Below, piece after piece: positions 19,666 to 28,740 of a stretch of DNA of 59,403 bases (position 1 is the first letter of the stretch; every line of letters starts with the position of its first letter). The DNA is taken from the NCBI GenBank assembly GCA_012031965.1, contig JAAUSC010000012.1, positions 1 through 59,403 of the forward strand. The letters are read 5' to 3'. This DNA is from Scytonema sp. RU_4_4 (GTDB lineage Bacteria > Cyanobacteriota > Cyanobacteriia > Cyanobacteriales > Nostocaceae). The translations under genes and the position numbers were made by a program. Under the pieces are notes generated by a model, which was not told the DNA's origin, did no database searches, and was given only the letters and a program-made list of their open reading frames with translations.

Positions 19666-20366
19666 AGAGTTAAATCTGCTGCTTCAAGAAGGGATGTTTA
19701 GCGTCATGGCTCTAGGCGGAAGCGAGCTTGTTGCTCAATCCCTCTCTAGAGTCTGTGTACATTGCTGTGCGACTGAATATGAACTTCTACAATATTACTT
19801 TGAAATAAATTTATTTTATAGAATTGCACTTTTAAAATCTAATATTAGAATATAATAACTTCTTATCAAACATCAGAGCGGCTTAACTGTCGCAGAGTTT
19901 TCCTGTGACCAGCGCACCATCTACTCCTCTTTAGTCAGCAACAGTCAGCAACCTCCAGATTGAATCCGGGGGCTTCAGCAAGAGAGCGGGCTTAGTTATT
20001 GCTGTAACTGATACTAAGTAGATAGGTAGAAATAAACAGAACTCACGTTAAGAAAGGTCAAACCCTCTCAAACCCTTACCCATGAACGCCAGAACAAGCG
20101 TGAGGGAAACAAGGATTGCAGTACTAGCTCCTAATGACTAATGAACGCCAGAACAAGCGTGAGGGAAAACGCCAGATGCTCTACTTGGGGAGACACGCCA
20201 GGTGCTACAACGGAGGGAACCTCCGCAACGCACTGGCTCCCCAAGACCGCACTGGCTCCCCTCATCAAGTACTGGCTCCTAATGACCAATGACTAATGAC
20301 CAATGACTAATGACTGTCTTAACGAGTTAACTTTATTTGTACCGACCTACTTAGCTCCATAATCTT
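19666..20366. other. 700-bp gap rich in repeats
   Basis: No credible gene. Two 29-base direct repeats, starting ATGAACGCCAGAACAAGCG, lie at 20082-20110 and 20141-20169. Around 20230-20280 ACTGGCTCC occurs several times, and 20278-20312 is a heptad run of AATGACC/AATGACT units. The left part is AT-rich and could hold the promoter of the divergent hypothetical gene. Confidence 0.7.
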
Positions 20367-21634
20367 ATGAATTCTCATCCGGTTTTGTGTGAAGTTATTG
20401 CACACCGTATTGCAACCAGTTCCCAAAAGCGAATAACCTTCGCTGAATATATGGATATGGTGTTATATCATCCAGAGGTTGGTTATTATTCCACAAAGGC
20501 GGTGAACCTGGGAAAGAAAGGTGATTTTTTCACTTCTGTTCACCTTGGCGCTGACTTTGGGGAGTTACTAGCGGTGCAATTTTTCCAGATGTGGGAGATT
20601 TTAGAGCAACCTGTGCCATTTTCTCTGGTAGAAATGGGAGCGGGTCAAGGACTGTTGGCTTTGGATCTTCTTAAATACATTCAGCAGAAATATCCTGGTT
20701 TTTTGAATGCTCTAGATTATGTGATTGTTGAAAAATCCCCAGTTTTAAGGCAAGAACAACAGCAACGTTTGCAAGAATTTTCTGTGCGTTGGTCGAATTT
20801 GGAGGAGATACCTAGTCAGTCTATCACTGGCTGCTTTTTTTCTAACGAGTTGGTGGATGCTTTGCCAGTGCATCAATTTGTTTTGAAACAAGACCAATTG
20901 CAGGAGATTTATGTGACAACACGGGGAGATGAGGAGGATGAGGAAGTGGGGGAAGTGGAGGGAGTGGGGGAAGATGGGGAAGATGGGGAAGTTTTTTCTC
21001 CCCCTACTCCCCTTACTCCCCCTACTCCTCTAGTATCATTTGTGGAAGTCGCAGATACACCCTCCACACCCAAACTTGTGGAATATTTTGATTTGGTAGG
21101 AGTCAATATTAGTGATTATCCTGAGGGGTATCGTAGTGAAGTTAACTTGGCTGCTTTGGATTGGTTGAGTGTGGTGACAGACCGCTTGCGGCGTGGATAT
21201 GTGTTGACGATTGATTATGGTTATCGTGCCAGTCGTTATTATAATCCCAGCGATCGCAAGGTACGTTACAGTGTTACTACAATCATCAACGCCATAATGA
21301 CCCGTATATTAATATTGGGCGACAAGACATCACAGCTCATATTGATTTTACTGCTTTGGAACGATGGGGTGAGCGATGCGGATTAGTAATGGTTGGTTTT
21401 ACAGAGCAAGCGTTGTTTTTGATGGCTTTGGGATTGGGAGAACGAATTGCTGCCCTTTCTTATACAGAACAACCCATCTCACAATTGCTGCACCGCCGGG
21501 ATGTCATGCATCAACTTTTAGATCCTTTGGGTCTTGGTGGGTTCGGTGTCCTAGTTCAAAGTAAAGGACTGACAAAGACAGAAGCTGCACAACCGTTGAA
21601 GGGACTGAGTGTACCAGAGCAAATGCAAATATGA
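20367..21634 (+). pseudogene. MidA-type SAM methyltransferase, frameshifted and carrying a repeat insertion
   Basis: Class I SAM-dependent methyltransferase of the MidA/NDUFAF7 family; the mitochondrial homologue methylates an arginine of the complex I 49-kDa subunit, whose cyanobacterial counterpart is NdhH. The first frame (20367-21386) has ITFAEYMDMVLYHPEVGYYS, VEMGAGQGLLALDLL and FFSNELVDALPVHQF. At the HIP1 site around 21251-21257 the frame breaks: the family sequence resumes in the -1 frame as QGTLQCYYNHQRHNDPYINI and runs to 21634. One extra C after GCGATCGC would restore about 422 residues. An acidic then Pro-rich insert at about 20922-21030 comes from a simple repeat. Either the assembly has an indel here or the gene is recently broken. 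Confidence 0.85.
20922..21030. repeat. Purine tract followed by pyrimidine tract within the MidA gene
   Basis: GGGGAAGATGGGG-like purine units (to about 20990) are followed by CCCCTACTCC-like pyrimidine units (from about 20998). The two halves are partly complementary, so the RNA can snap back. It is translated as a Glu/Asp/Gly stretch and then a Thr-Pro stretch. Confidence 0.8.
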
Positions 21635-21726
21635 AAAATTAAGCTCTATTAACAGTGTATTGGTAATTGTTGATCTACCATAGCAGTGATTACATTGGAA
21701 ATAATGACTTCAAGAGGGTAAGAATA

Positions 21727-21822
21727 ATGACTCTTCACGATCTTTTCATGTTAGTGTTGCTACTGGTTCCTGGTCTTTTGCTTTCAGTGATGATTATGGC
21801 GAGTTTTGCCGCAGGTGGCTAA
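21727..21822 (+). CDS. 31-residue single-helix membrane peptide
   Basis: A complete small frame: ATG at 21727, TAA at 21820. After a short polar start (MTLHDLF), residues ~7-27 are a continuous hydrophobic helix with a central Pro-Gly (LVPGLLL), and the end is SFAAGG. AGAGGG lies about 9 bases before the ATG. Size and shape match the small subunits of photosynthetic or NDH-1 complexes, but I cannot match it to a named one. It follows the MidA gene by 92 bases. Confidence 0.5.
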   Translation: MTLHDLFMLVLLLVPGLLLSVMIMASFAAGG

Positions 21823-21972
21823 TAGGTAGTAAGGGAGCTCTTGAGCAGGAGAGCAGGGGAGAAGAATAATTTCTAACCTTTGACTCCTGACTCTTGACTA
21901 ATGACTCACTCCCTAAACAATGAAAATCTATACATATTGAAGAGCGATCGCTTACCAAGGGAAGGTGAAAAA

Positions 21973-22845
21973 ATGAAGGTAGCATTTCTGGGGACTGGAT
22001 TGATGGGACTACCAATGGCTCAAAGGTTGTTAGAGGCAAATATACACGTGATTGCTTACAACCGCACCCCAGAAAAGTTAGAACCACTCAAAGCAGCTGG
22101 TGCTGAAGTGGTCACACACCCCTACCAAGCAATTAACGCTGCTGAGTCTATCATTCTCATGCTGAGTAATGCTGCAGCTATATACAGTGTTTTGCTTTCG
22201 GATAGGTCTTGGCGAACTGTCGCCGGACGCAGCATCATTCAAATGGGGACAATCACTCCCACAGAAAGTAAAGAAATCGCAGATGCAGTGGTTGCTGCTG
22301 GTGGCGAGTATGTAGAAGCACCCGTTCTAGGTAGTATTCCAGAAGTTAAAGATGGCAAATTGATTGTGATGGTAGGCGCACACCAAGAACAATATCAACG
22401 CCACCTAGAGTTATTCAAACATTTTGGTCCAGAACCTCTCCTTGTAGGTCCTGTAGGAACTGCATCAGCACTCAAACTGGCGTTAAATCAACTGATTGCT
22501 TCTTTGACAACAGCTTTTGCTCTTAGTCTTGGTTTTGTCCAACATCAAGGTATCAATGTAGACTTGTTTATGTACGTTCTGCGCCAGAGTGCCCTTTATG
22601 CACCCACTTTCGATAAAAAGTTGCAACCAATGCTTGAAGGCAATTATGCGAATCCTCATTTCCCGACAAAACACTTGATGAAAGATGTAGATTTGTTTCT
22701 CTCAGAGGCAAAATCAACTAGTTTAAATCTCAGCAGCATTCACGGTGTGCGTGACATTATAGAAATGGCAATGAAAATGTCTTTGTCTGATGCAGATTAC
22801 TCATCAATATTTTCTGCAATTAATGCATCAACTGACGGTGCTTGA
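21973..22845 (+). CDS. Beta-hydroxyacid dehydrogenase (NAD(P)-dependent)
   Basis: Oxidoreductase of the 3-hydroxyisobutyrate/tartronate-semialdehyde/GLYR1 family, about 290 residues. Cofactor motif VAFLGTGLMGLPMAQRLLEA at the N terminus; VEAPVLGSIPEVKDGKLIVM is the substrate-binding segment (family DAPVSGG type); the catalytic Lys is in ALKLALNQLIASL. ATG 21973 is chosen since the Rossmann motif follows at once; an earlier ATG at 21901 lies inside an AATGACT repeat. Likely cellular role is reduction of a small semialdehyde such as succinic or glyoxylic semialdehyde, by family analogy. Confidence 0.9.
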   Translation: MKVAFLGTGLMGLPMAQRLLEANIHVIAYNRTPEKLEPLKAAGAEVVTHPYQAINAAESIILMLSNAAAIYSVLLSDRSWRTVAGRSIIQMGTITPTESKEIADAVVAAGGEYVEAPVLGSIPEVKDGKLIVMVGAHQEQYQRHLELFKHFGPEPLLVGPVGTASALKLALNQLIASLTTAFALSLGFVQHQGINVDLFMYVLRQSALYAPTFDKKLQPMLEGNYANPHFPTKHLMKDVDLFLSEAKSTSLNLSSIHGVRDIIEMAMKMSLSDADYSSIFSAINASTDGA

Positions 22846-22941
22846 GCCTTGTTTCTAGTGATAGCAAAGAATTTGTATTAGGAATTTCGTGAAATGGTAT
22901 AGCATTGTTAAGCTACTTGAATATTCTTGAATATTTTTTTT

Positions 22942-23889
22942 ATGGGCAGCCAGGGCTACGGCGACAAAATCTCTAACCCATTCTCTGAACTATTAGATCA
23001 GTTAAGCATTTTCACAAGCAGCGCAGGTACTGGCGAGAAAGCTTCTCGTCGTAGGTTCGATGGTTGGTCTTTGTCGGAGCGAAATCCTGAAGTGATAAAA
23101 GCTTGGATGCCTATATGGGAATGGTTCTACCGCTACTATTTTCAGGTTCAAACCTCTGGTTGGCATCATATGCCATCGGTTGGGAAAGTGTTGATTGTTG
23201 GTTCCCATAATGGCGGATTAGCTTCACCAGATACGTCAATGTTCATGTATGACTGGTTCCGTACCTTTGGTTATGAGCGATTAGCCTATGCTTTAATGCA
23301 CCCGTCAGCCTGGCAGAGTCCCATCTTCTCTTTACCCGGTGCCCAAGTAGGAGCAATTATAGCACATCCCAAAATGGCGAGTGCTGCCTTACGAAAAGAT
23401 GCAGCGCTACTCGTTTACCCAGGAGGCGCCCAGGATTTATTTCGTCCCTACACTTGGCGAAACCGAATTCATCTGGCAAACAATAAGGCGTTCATCAAGC
23501 TGGCTTTGCGGGAGGAGGTGCCAATTGTACCGATTATTTCTCATGGTACACACTCAACTTTGATTGTGCTGGCCGACTTCTACCAGCAGGTGAAACAATT
23601 GCACGAATGGGGCTTTCCCTGGTTACTTGATGGGAACACGGGCGTATTCCCTGTTTACCTAGGGCTACCTTGGGGGTTAGGGATTGGACCTTTACCAAAT
23701 TTCCCGTTCCCCATACAGATTCATACTCGTGTGTGTGCGCCAATCGTATTTGAGCGTTATGGTCGTGTCGCGGCTCGTGACCGTGCTTACATAGATACCT
23801 GTTACGAACTCGTTCGTACTCATATGCAAGCCGAACTAGATGACTTAGTGCAAAAGTATGACTGCTCAAGCGGGAAGGAAAAAGGCTGA
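22942..23889 (+). CDS. Lysophospholipid acyltransferase family protein
   Basis: PlsC-type glycerolipid acyltransferase of about 315 residues. The acceptor motif is a variant with His and Asp spaced as in GSHNGGLASPD, and the later family blocks LLVYPGGAQDLFRPYTWRNR and VPIVPIISHGTHSTL are clear. The longer His-Asp spacing and the YPGGA motif point to the DAGAT-like branch rather than classic PlsC. The ATG at 22942 is used in place of an upstream TTG. It stands alone, 96 bases after the dehydrogenase. Acceptor lipid unknown. Confidence 0.82.
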   Translation: MGSQGYGDKISNPFSELLDQLSIFTSSAGTGEKASRRRFDGWSLSERNPEVIKAWMPIWEWFYRYYFQVQTSGWHHMPSVGKVLIVGSHNGGLASPDTSMFMYDWFRTFGYERLAYALMHPSAWQSPIFSLPGAQVGAIIAHPKMASAALRKDAALLVYPGGAQDLFRPYTWRNRIHLANNKAFIKLALREEVPIVPIISHGTHSTLIVLADFYQQVKQLHEWGFPWLLDGNTGVFPVYLGLPWGLGIGPLPNFPFPIQIHTRVCAPIVFERYGRVAARDRAYIDTCYELVRTHMQAELDDLVQKYDCSSGKEKG

Positions 23890-24504
23890 GATTTGTTCGT
23901 CATTCAATTCTCCAAATTTGTAGCAGTTTTCAATTGGGTGCAAGAAAATTATAGAACTAGTTAGTAGAAGAAAAACTGTTGTGTTCTATTAACTAGCTCT
24001 TAAAATAATGATTTCTCTTGACTGGCGTTATTCTAAACTTCGAGAAAAGAAATCTTACCTAAGATTGATGAGCAACCATACAAGAATTTGTCAATAATTA
24101 CAGCAGTTTGCATCTTCGTGGAATACGTGTAGAGACGTTACATTTACGTGCTCTACACGGTTTTGGCTTTTACACTTGTACCTCATTTACCTGAAATATG
24201 CTGTATAAGGTTTCATCCATTCCTTTTGGAACTCGTTTATTAAGTGAGAAGTTTCGACCTTCACCTAGAAAGAGTCAAAAATTTTATGGTTCTTTTTAAG
24301 CAAATTCAATTGAAGTTAAAGTTTTTTTGGGGTTCACTCTTCTATTTAAAATACGCACCCCATGCTTAGCTATTCTCAATCCAGGAGTTACAGCGGATTT
24401 CATCCGGGTGAAGTACAGATTTATCTGCGTTTATCTGCGTCCGTCTGCGGTTTCTTAACTCTTTGATGTACCTCACTGAATTGAAATCCGCTGTAAGTAC
24501 AGCC
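23890..24504. other. Gap with a hairpin and a MITE
   Basis: Contains an inverted repeat CGTGTAGAG (24126-24134)/CTCTACACG (24151-24159), resembling a widespread cyanobacterial hairpin, and the MITE at 24388-24496. No open frame of note. Confidence 0.6.
24388..24496. mobile_element. 109-bp MITE-like element
   Basis: Terminal inverted repeats TTACAGCGGATTTCA and TGAAATCCGCTGTAA match perfectly over 15 bases, with further pairing near GAAGTACA/TGTACCTC. The interior has TTATCTGCG units. It codes for nothing and abuts the 5' edge of the GH31 relic, so it may have taken part in its truncation. No clear target duplication. Confidence 0.75.
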
Positions 24505-24913
24505 GCCACAGTAACCTATTTCTGGAAGGTCAAATTCTAGAAGGCTTTTGTAAACTTCCTAAAGGCAAACCTATTGTTGCACCTGTTTGGCCAGGTTGGT
24601 CGGTTTTTCCAGATTTTACCAACCCAAAAGTTCGCAGGTGGTGGAGTCGTCAGTATCAGTACTTACTTGATGTGGGTGTAGCAGGTTTTTGGCATGATAT
24701 GAACGAACCAGCGGCTTTTATTGCGTGGGGCGATCGCTCACTTCCCAAAGTCACACAACATTATATGGAAGGCAGAGGTGGTGACCATCGAGAGGCGCAT
24801 AATATTTACGGGTTGCTGCAAGCTAAAGCTGGATACGAAAGTTTGCGCCAGTATTGTCCCCATCTACGTCCGTTAGAGTGTCAGCCTTTTAGACAAGTTC
24901 GCATTCTGACATA
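24505..24913 (+). pseudogene. Glycoside hydrolase family 31 fragment (alpha-glucosidase)
   Basis: One frame encodes LEGFCKLPKGKPIVAPVWPG, then FPDFTNPKVRRWWSRQY and GVAGFWHDMNEPAAF, the block around the catalytic nucleophile Asp of GH31 alpha-glucosidases (WHDMNEP). It runs on to NIYGLLQAKAGYESLRQY and is then lost. Only about 125 of the usual 700-800 residues remain; both ends are missing. The 5' end abuts a MITE, and the 3' end meets the AGGACTTACGCA motif with a hairpin. A dead relic. Confidence 0.85.
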
Positions 24914-24915
24914 GC

Positions 24916-25001
24916 CAGGACTTACGCAAACAAACCCGGTTTCTACCAAAAATCGTCTATTTTGCAACCAAATACGAACGAAGAAACCGGGTTTCTAGCA
25001 G
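24916..25001. repeat. AGGACTTACGCA repeat with a long inverted pair
   Basis: Starts with AGGACTTACGCAAA, then an inverted pair AAACCCGGTTTCT/AGAAACCGGGTTT separated by about 40 bases. The first motif recurs at 11325-11340, 41633, 41745 and 59269. It lies between the GH31 relic and the 3' end of the NACHT gene and could end NACHT transcription. Confidence 0.7.
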
Positions 25002-25015
25002 ATCGGTACTGCGAA

Positions 25016-26764
25016 TCAGTGGTGGGAGTACGTGTGCGGAGCCTCAGATGTAAATGCCTGGAGGGCGATGAGTAACTTCTTAGCATTCTCATACTCCTTT
25101 TCATCACCTGCCAACAGACTGTCAAGTTGACGTTTCATCAACTGCAACAGTTCGTCTGGGTTTGGCAACATTTCTACTACCAGCAAAAAGACTTCTCGCC
25201 AGCATTTCTCACTCATATGACAGACAAGGTTTTTAAAAGCTTCTTCTGCGTGATGAGGCGGACTAGTAACAATTTTTCTGGCAGCAAAGTATTTCTGAAA
25301 GATGATGTGGGAAAAAGAGTAAACGCCCCTTGCTCGCTCAACCAGTAAACCATGCTGAGCTTCTATGGACTTCAAAATATCTTCGCTGTCAACTTGAAGT
25401 GTTTTTAAAAAGGTGCTACCCTCAGGTAGTGTATGGATATAATGGTAAATCCCTTGCTCAAAGGCATTTTGCTTGAAAAAGTACTCCCCACGTTCAAAAG
25501 TCGTCCAAGCGATTTGACTTAGCAAGTCTTCTTTGCGCTGTCGGAAGAGTTGTTTGTAAACTTGATTGCGCTCAATACCGCGCTTAGCATCCCATTTTTT
25601 CAGTAATAAATCCAGTCCTTCTTTATAAAGCTGTGAACAATGAGTTGGAAAATCGGCTTTTTCCTCAAACACCAAGCACAAGAGACTCAGCAGCAAGGGA
25701 TTAGTCGCTAGTTCTTTAAGCGGCTGATGTTGTACTTGCAGCTTTTGCACAAAGCGTTCTGCTTTTACCGTATCTTGACCCTGAAACCATTTAGCGACAA
25801 AGTTAGCAATCTGTTGGTCATCAAAATCGGCAACTTCTACTTCGGTGAATTCTTCAAAAGAGTATTCTAGCGCTGCAATCCGGCAAGTTATAACGATAGA
25901 ATTGGCACAAAACCGCGTTGAAACAGCACGAATCTCCTGCAACACCCAGTTAAGATCAGCTTGCTTGACTTCATCCAATCCATCTAGTAAAAGTAGCGAT
26001 CGCCCCTGACTCAGAAGCGTTTGAACGACTTGATGTTCAACCACTCCACATTCCTCAAATTGTGCTGTGATGTAGTCCGATAAGCTTGGTTGTCCTCTCG
26101 TCTGGGCAAAGTCCTTAAGGGTAATGAAAATTGGGACAGTATTGCACAGAAACTGACCTATGTTACATTGAGTTGCCACCCATTTCAAAAAAGTGGTTTT
26201 GCCCGAACCTGGTTTTCCCCAAATCATCAACTTGTTGTAGCGCTCTACCACTTCCAGTGCTGGTACTCGTTCTTGGTCAATGTTACCCAAGTCAATACGC
26301 TCACAGTTTTCTGTGTGACAACAAGTCTGCAAAAGTTCGGTAATAGAAAGCCGCCTGCGTCCAGTGACTCGTTCCAAAATATTGATATCGATGTAAATGC
26401 TATCTAAACTAATTGGCTGCTCTTTATCTAGCACTCGTATTATGCCACAACGCCTTTGAATACTGTCATGAATTTTTTCTCGTGCTTTCTGTACCAGACT
26501 CTCTATCTGGGAGGTACTTGCTGCATCATCTACATCTGGGAGTGAGCAGAAACTCGCAATCTCATCCCATTCCAGTCCTAATTTTTCGCAGATTGTGCCA
26601 AAAATGTAGCGATCAACTGCTTTACCTTGAAAAAACTTGCTAACCGGCTGACGGCTAATACTCAGTTCCTCTGCTAACGCTTGTTGCGTTAGTGAATTAC
26701 GAATGAGGGCAGCTTGCGCTTTTTTAATTCCCTCGGTAGATGCTTGAAGAGACCGTCTGCTCAT
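25016..26764 (-). CDS. HTH-NACHT STAND NTPase
   Basis: A 582-residue signalling ATPase. Residues ~20-70 form a helix-turn-helix (LTQQALAEELSISRQPVSKF), a feature of one cyanobacterial branch. The NACHT domain has Walker A WGKPGSGKTTF (182-192) and Walker B SLLLLDGLDEV (256-266), with the sensor segment IVITCRIAALEY and the helical part after it (NPLLLSLLCLVFEEK, FSHIIFQKYFAARKIV). There is no large repeat sensor; the C terminus is a short helical domain. GGAG lies upstream of the ATG. NACHT proteins in bacteria include phage-defence NLR-like proteins; whether this one defends is unknown. It is divergent from the antitoxin/RES pair. Confidence 0.9.
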   Translation of the reverse strand: MSRRSLQASTEGIKKAQAALIRNSLTQQALAEELSISRQPVSKFFQGKAVDRYIFGTICEKLGLEWDEIASFCSLPDVDDAASTSQIESLVQKAREKIHDSIQRRCGIIRVLDKEQPISLDSIYIDINILERVTGRRRLSITELLQTCCHTENCERIDLGNIDQERVPALEVVERYNKLMIWGKPGSGKTTFLKWVATQCNIGQFLCNTVPIFITLKDFAQTRGQPSLSDYITAQFEECGVVEHQVVQTLLSQGRSLLLLDGLDEVKQADLNWVLQEIRAVSTRFCANSIVITCRIAALEYSFEEFTEVEVADFDDQQIANFVAKWFQGQDTVKAERFVQKLQVQHQPLKELATNPLLLSLLCLVFEEKADFPTHCSQLYKEGLDLLLKKWDAKRGIERNQVYKQLFRQRKEDLLSQIAWTTFERGEYFFKQNAFEQGIYHYIHTLPEGSTFLKTLQVDSEDILKSIEAQHGLLVERARGVYSFSHIIFQKYFAARKIVTSPPHHAEEAFKNLVCHMSEKCWREVFLLVVEMLPNPDELLQLMKRQLDSLLAGDEKEYENAKKLLIALQAFTSEAPHTYSHH

Positions 26765-26976
26765 TATACTCCATAAGAAAGAACTTTATATATGTATTAA
26801 TTATTTTACTAATGTTTTCTCCAAAAATCATGCATAAGTCATACAAATCTCAATCTTTACTTTTACCCTAATTCACTCAGGAACATAGAATACTGGAAGT
26901 GTAGTCATTTGACATCTCTTACATGATTTGAGTTTATAGCATGACAGATTATGAGAATGTCAATCGAGGTGAAATT

Positions 26977-27588
26977 ATGATTAGTGTGACAATAGATGCT
27001 CCTAGTGCAAAAGACGTAATGCAACAAGCTCTAGGAAATATAGCAAGGGGATTTCAGGATTATCTCAACTCGTTACAGCCTGATGAGATTAAATGCTTGG
27101 CGGACAAAATGGAAACGACTTCTAACAAGCCAAAGTATTCCAAGGCTGAAACTGAGTTTGCTGCCAAACTCGGTACCAATAAAATCAGTGACGAAGAGCG
27201 AGGTCGATTAGAATTTGCTGCTCTGACTAGGAATTTTAAGTGGAGACATGAGTTACTTAAGTCTTCACTAACTGCTCCTCAAGTGGCTCAAATGCTAAAT
27301 ACGACTCGTCAGACACCACACGATCGCCTGAAAAAGAACAGTTTAATTGCAGCTCAAGACAATGGAGTTTGGAAGTTCCCGACTTGGCAATTCGACCCTC
27401 AAGGACCGGATGGCGTGATTGCTGGATTACCAGATGTTTTAAATGCCCTCAATGTTCCTGCTATATCCAAAATAAGTTGGCTGACTCGACATAACAAAGC
27501 TTTAAATGGACTTACACCTATAGAAGCTTTGAAAAACGGTTGCAAACATGAAGTCATTGCTGAAGCCAAGTCTGTGGGAGTCTATTAG
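26977..27588 (+). CDS. Antitoxin-like DNA-binding protein of the Xre/RES pair
   Basis: Basic-to-neutral protein of about 203 residues. The middle region (LKSSLTAPQVAQMLNTTRQT..RLKKNSLIA) reads as a helix-turn-helix, and the C terminus (SWLTRHNKALNGLTPIEALKNG) resembles the toxin-binding domain of Xre/MbcA/ParS antitoxins, where a related 'G-x-P-x-x-A/L' pattern is usual. I chose the ATG at 26977 because GAGGTG precedes it; ATG 26941 is possible. A RES-domain gene lies downstream on the same strand, which supports the antitoxin call. It would bind the toxin and probably repress its own promoter. Confidence 0.75.
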   Translation: MISVTIDAPSAKDVMQQALGNIARGFQDYLNSLQPDEIKCLADKMETTSNKPKYSKAETEFAAKLGTNKISDEERGRLEFAALTRNFKWRHELLKSSLTAPQVAQMLNTTRQTPHDRLKKNSLIAAQDNGVWKFPTWQFDPQGPDGVIAGLPDVLNALNVPAISKISWLTRHNKALNGLTPIEALKNGCKHEVIAEAKSVGVY

Positions 27589-27627
27589 TGATGTATCGGA
27601 GTTAACTGACTGGATTCTACAAAATTT

Positions 27628-27660
27628 AAAAACCCGGGTGTTTGCAGCAACCGGGTTTTT
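27628..27660 (+). terminator. Strong hairpin between antitoxin and toxin genes
   Basis: AAAAACCCGG and CCGGGTTTTT pair perfectly around a 13-base loop and end in five T, the form of a factor-independent terminator. It sits 39 bases after the antitoxin stop and about 210 bases before the toxin start, an odd place for a two-gene module. Its core resembles the AAACCCGG repeat at 24930. Confidence 0.75.
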
Positions 27661-27868
27661 CAGTCTTTCCATTTATGAAACTGAGCCAAAAATGGCTGAA
27701 ATGACTAAAAATTTTTCCATAACTACACAGAAAACTTCCGGAATGACATGGAGCGCTTGTGAATCTTCCAGTTGACAGAACTTGGAGTTTTGGTTTTGCA
27801 ACGTTTCAGGGCTGATGGAACGTTAAGTCTCCAAATTGTGTGAATCAACTAGAACAAGAGTGAGAAAT

Positions 27869-28639
27869 GTGGTAAAAATAACACCCCCACCTCCTTGCTG
27901 TAGCAAGCCGAAACCAAAATTTTATACCTTAAAGAAAGGTACGGAACTTTTAAGAATTTTCCGGACGGAATATAGTCCGACAGCTCTTTCCTTTCGTTTT
28001 TGGGGTCCGCTTCATCGCTTTGACCATCATTTGGGAGAGTGTCCCTGTGTTGGCGTTGCACAAGAGAATGATGAGACTTGTGGGTTGTGGACTCAGGAAG
28101 CGTCTTCTGCTGAGGAGACACCCATACCACAGAAACAATTAGTTCGTCCTGCTTGCTATAAGCCACTGGGTCGTAAACCATGCAATGATCTAGAACGTGG
28201 TTTATATTACGCCGCGCCTGCGCCTCTACTTTCGAGCTGTCTAGTGGAAGTTTTTGGTGACACAGGTTGCATAGAAATTACCGACCACCAAATTGCTATA
28301 GTGACTCCCACAAGTCACTTAAAATTATTGGATATACGCGGTTCTGGTGCAATGCTGGCTGGTGCGAATGACGCAACTTTAGCAAAGACACCTGAACGTG
28401 GTCTTAGTCAAGCTTGGTCGCGCTACTTTTATGAGCAAAAAGAAATATATTCTGATATTCAGGGGATTATTTACGGAAATGCTCATAATAATGAAGACGC
28501 GATCGCAATATATGAGCGTGCTAAACATCTGCTCACTTGTCCACCAGGAAACATTTACCCACTCAAACATGAATTGTTCAGGGGTCCAATTCTAAAAGCT
28601 GCAGAGGAGAATAATCTTGAAGTGGAGCGTTATTGGTAA
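27869..28639 (+). CDS. RES-domain toxin
   Basis: About 256 residues; RES family, related to ADP-ribosyl transferases, whose toxins consume NAD+ or modify targets. The name-giving Arg-Glu-Ser pattern is seen as LLRIFRTEY with RFWGPLHRFDHH, then GLYYAAPAPLLSSCLVEVF, and later LLDIRGSGAMLAGAND and AWSRYFYE. The start is ambiguous: the GTG at 27869 gives MVKITPPPP; a TTG at 27836 gives a longer form. It pairs with the upstream antitoxin-like gene, but about 280 bases and a terminator-like hairpin separate them. Cognate antitoxin action would be needed to tolerate an active toxin. Confidence 0.82.
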   Translation: MVKITPPPPCCSKPKPKFYTLKKGTELLRIFRTEYSPTALSFRFWGPLHRFDHHLGECPCVGVAQENDETCGLWTQEASSAEETPIPQKQLVRPACYKPLGRKPCNDLERGLYYAAPAPLLSSCLVEVFGDTGCIEITDHQIAIVTPTSHLKLLDIRGSGAMLAGANDATLAKTPERGLSQAWSRYFYEQKEIYSDIQGIIYGNAHNNEDAIAIYERAKHLLTCPPGNIYPLKHELFRGPILKAAEENNLEVERYW

Positions 28640-28740
28640 GCCAGCGCTATGCAAGAGGATTTCCCAGCATAAGCAAAGTGGGGAACCGGAAGGGTGATTC
28701 TGGTCGCGCTCTACAACAACCAAGATAGAGAAGTAAGAGT

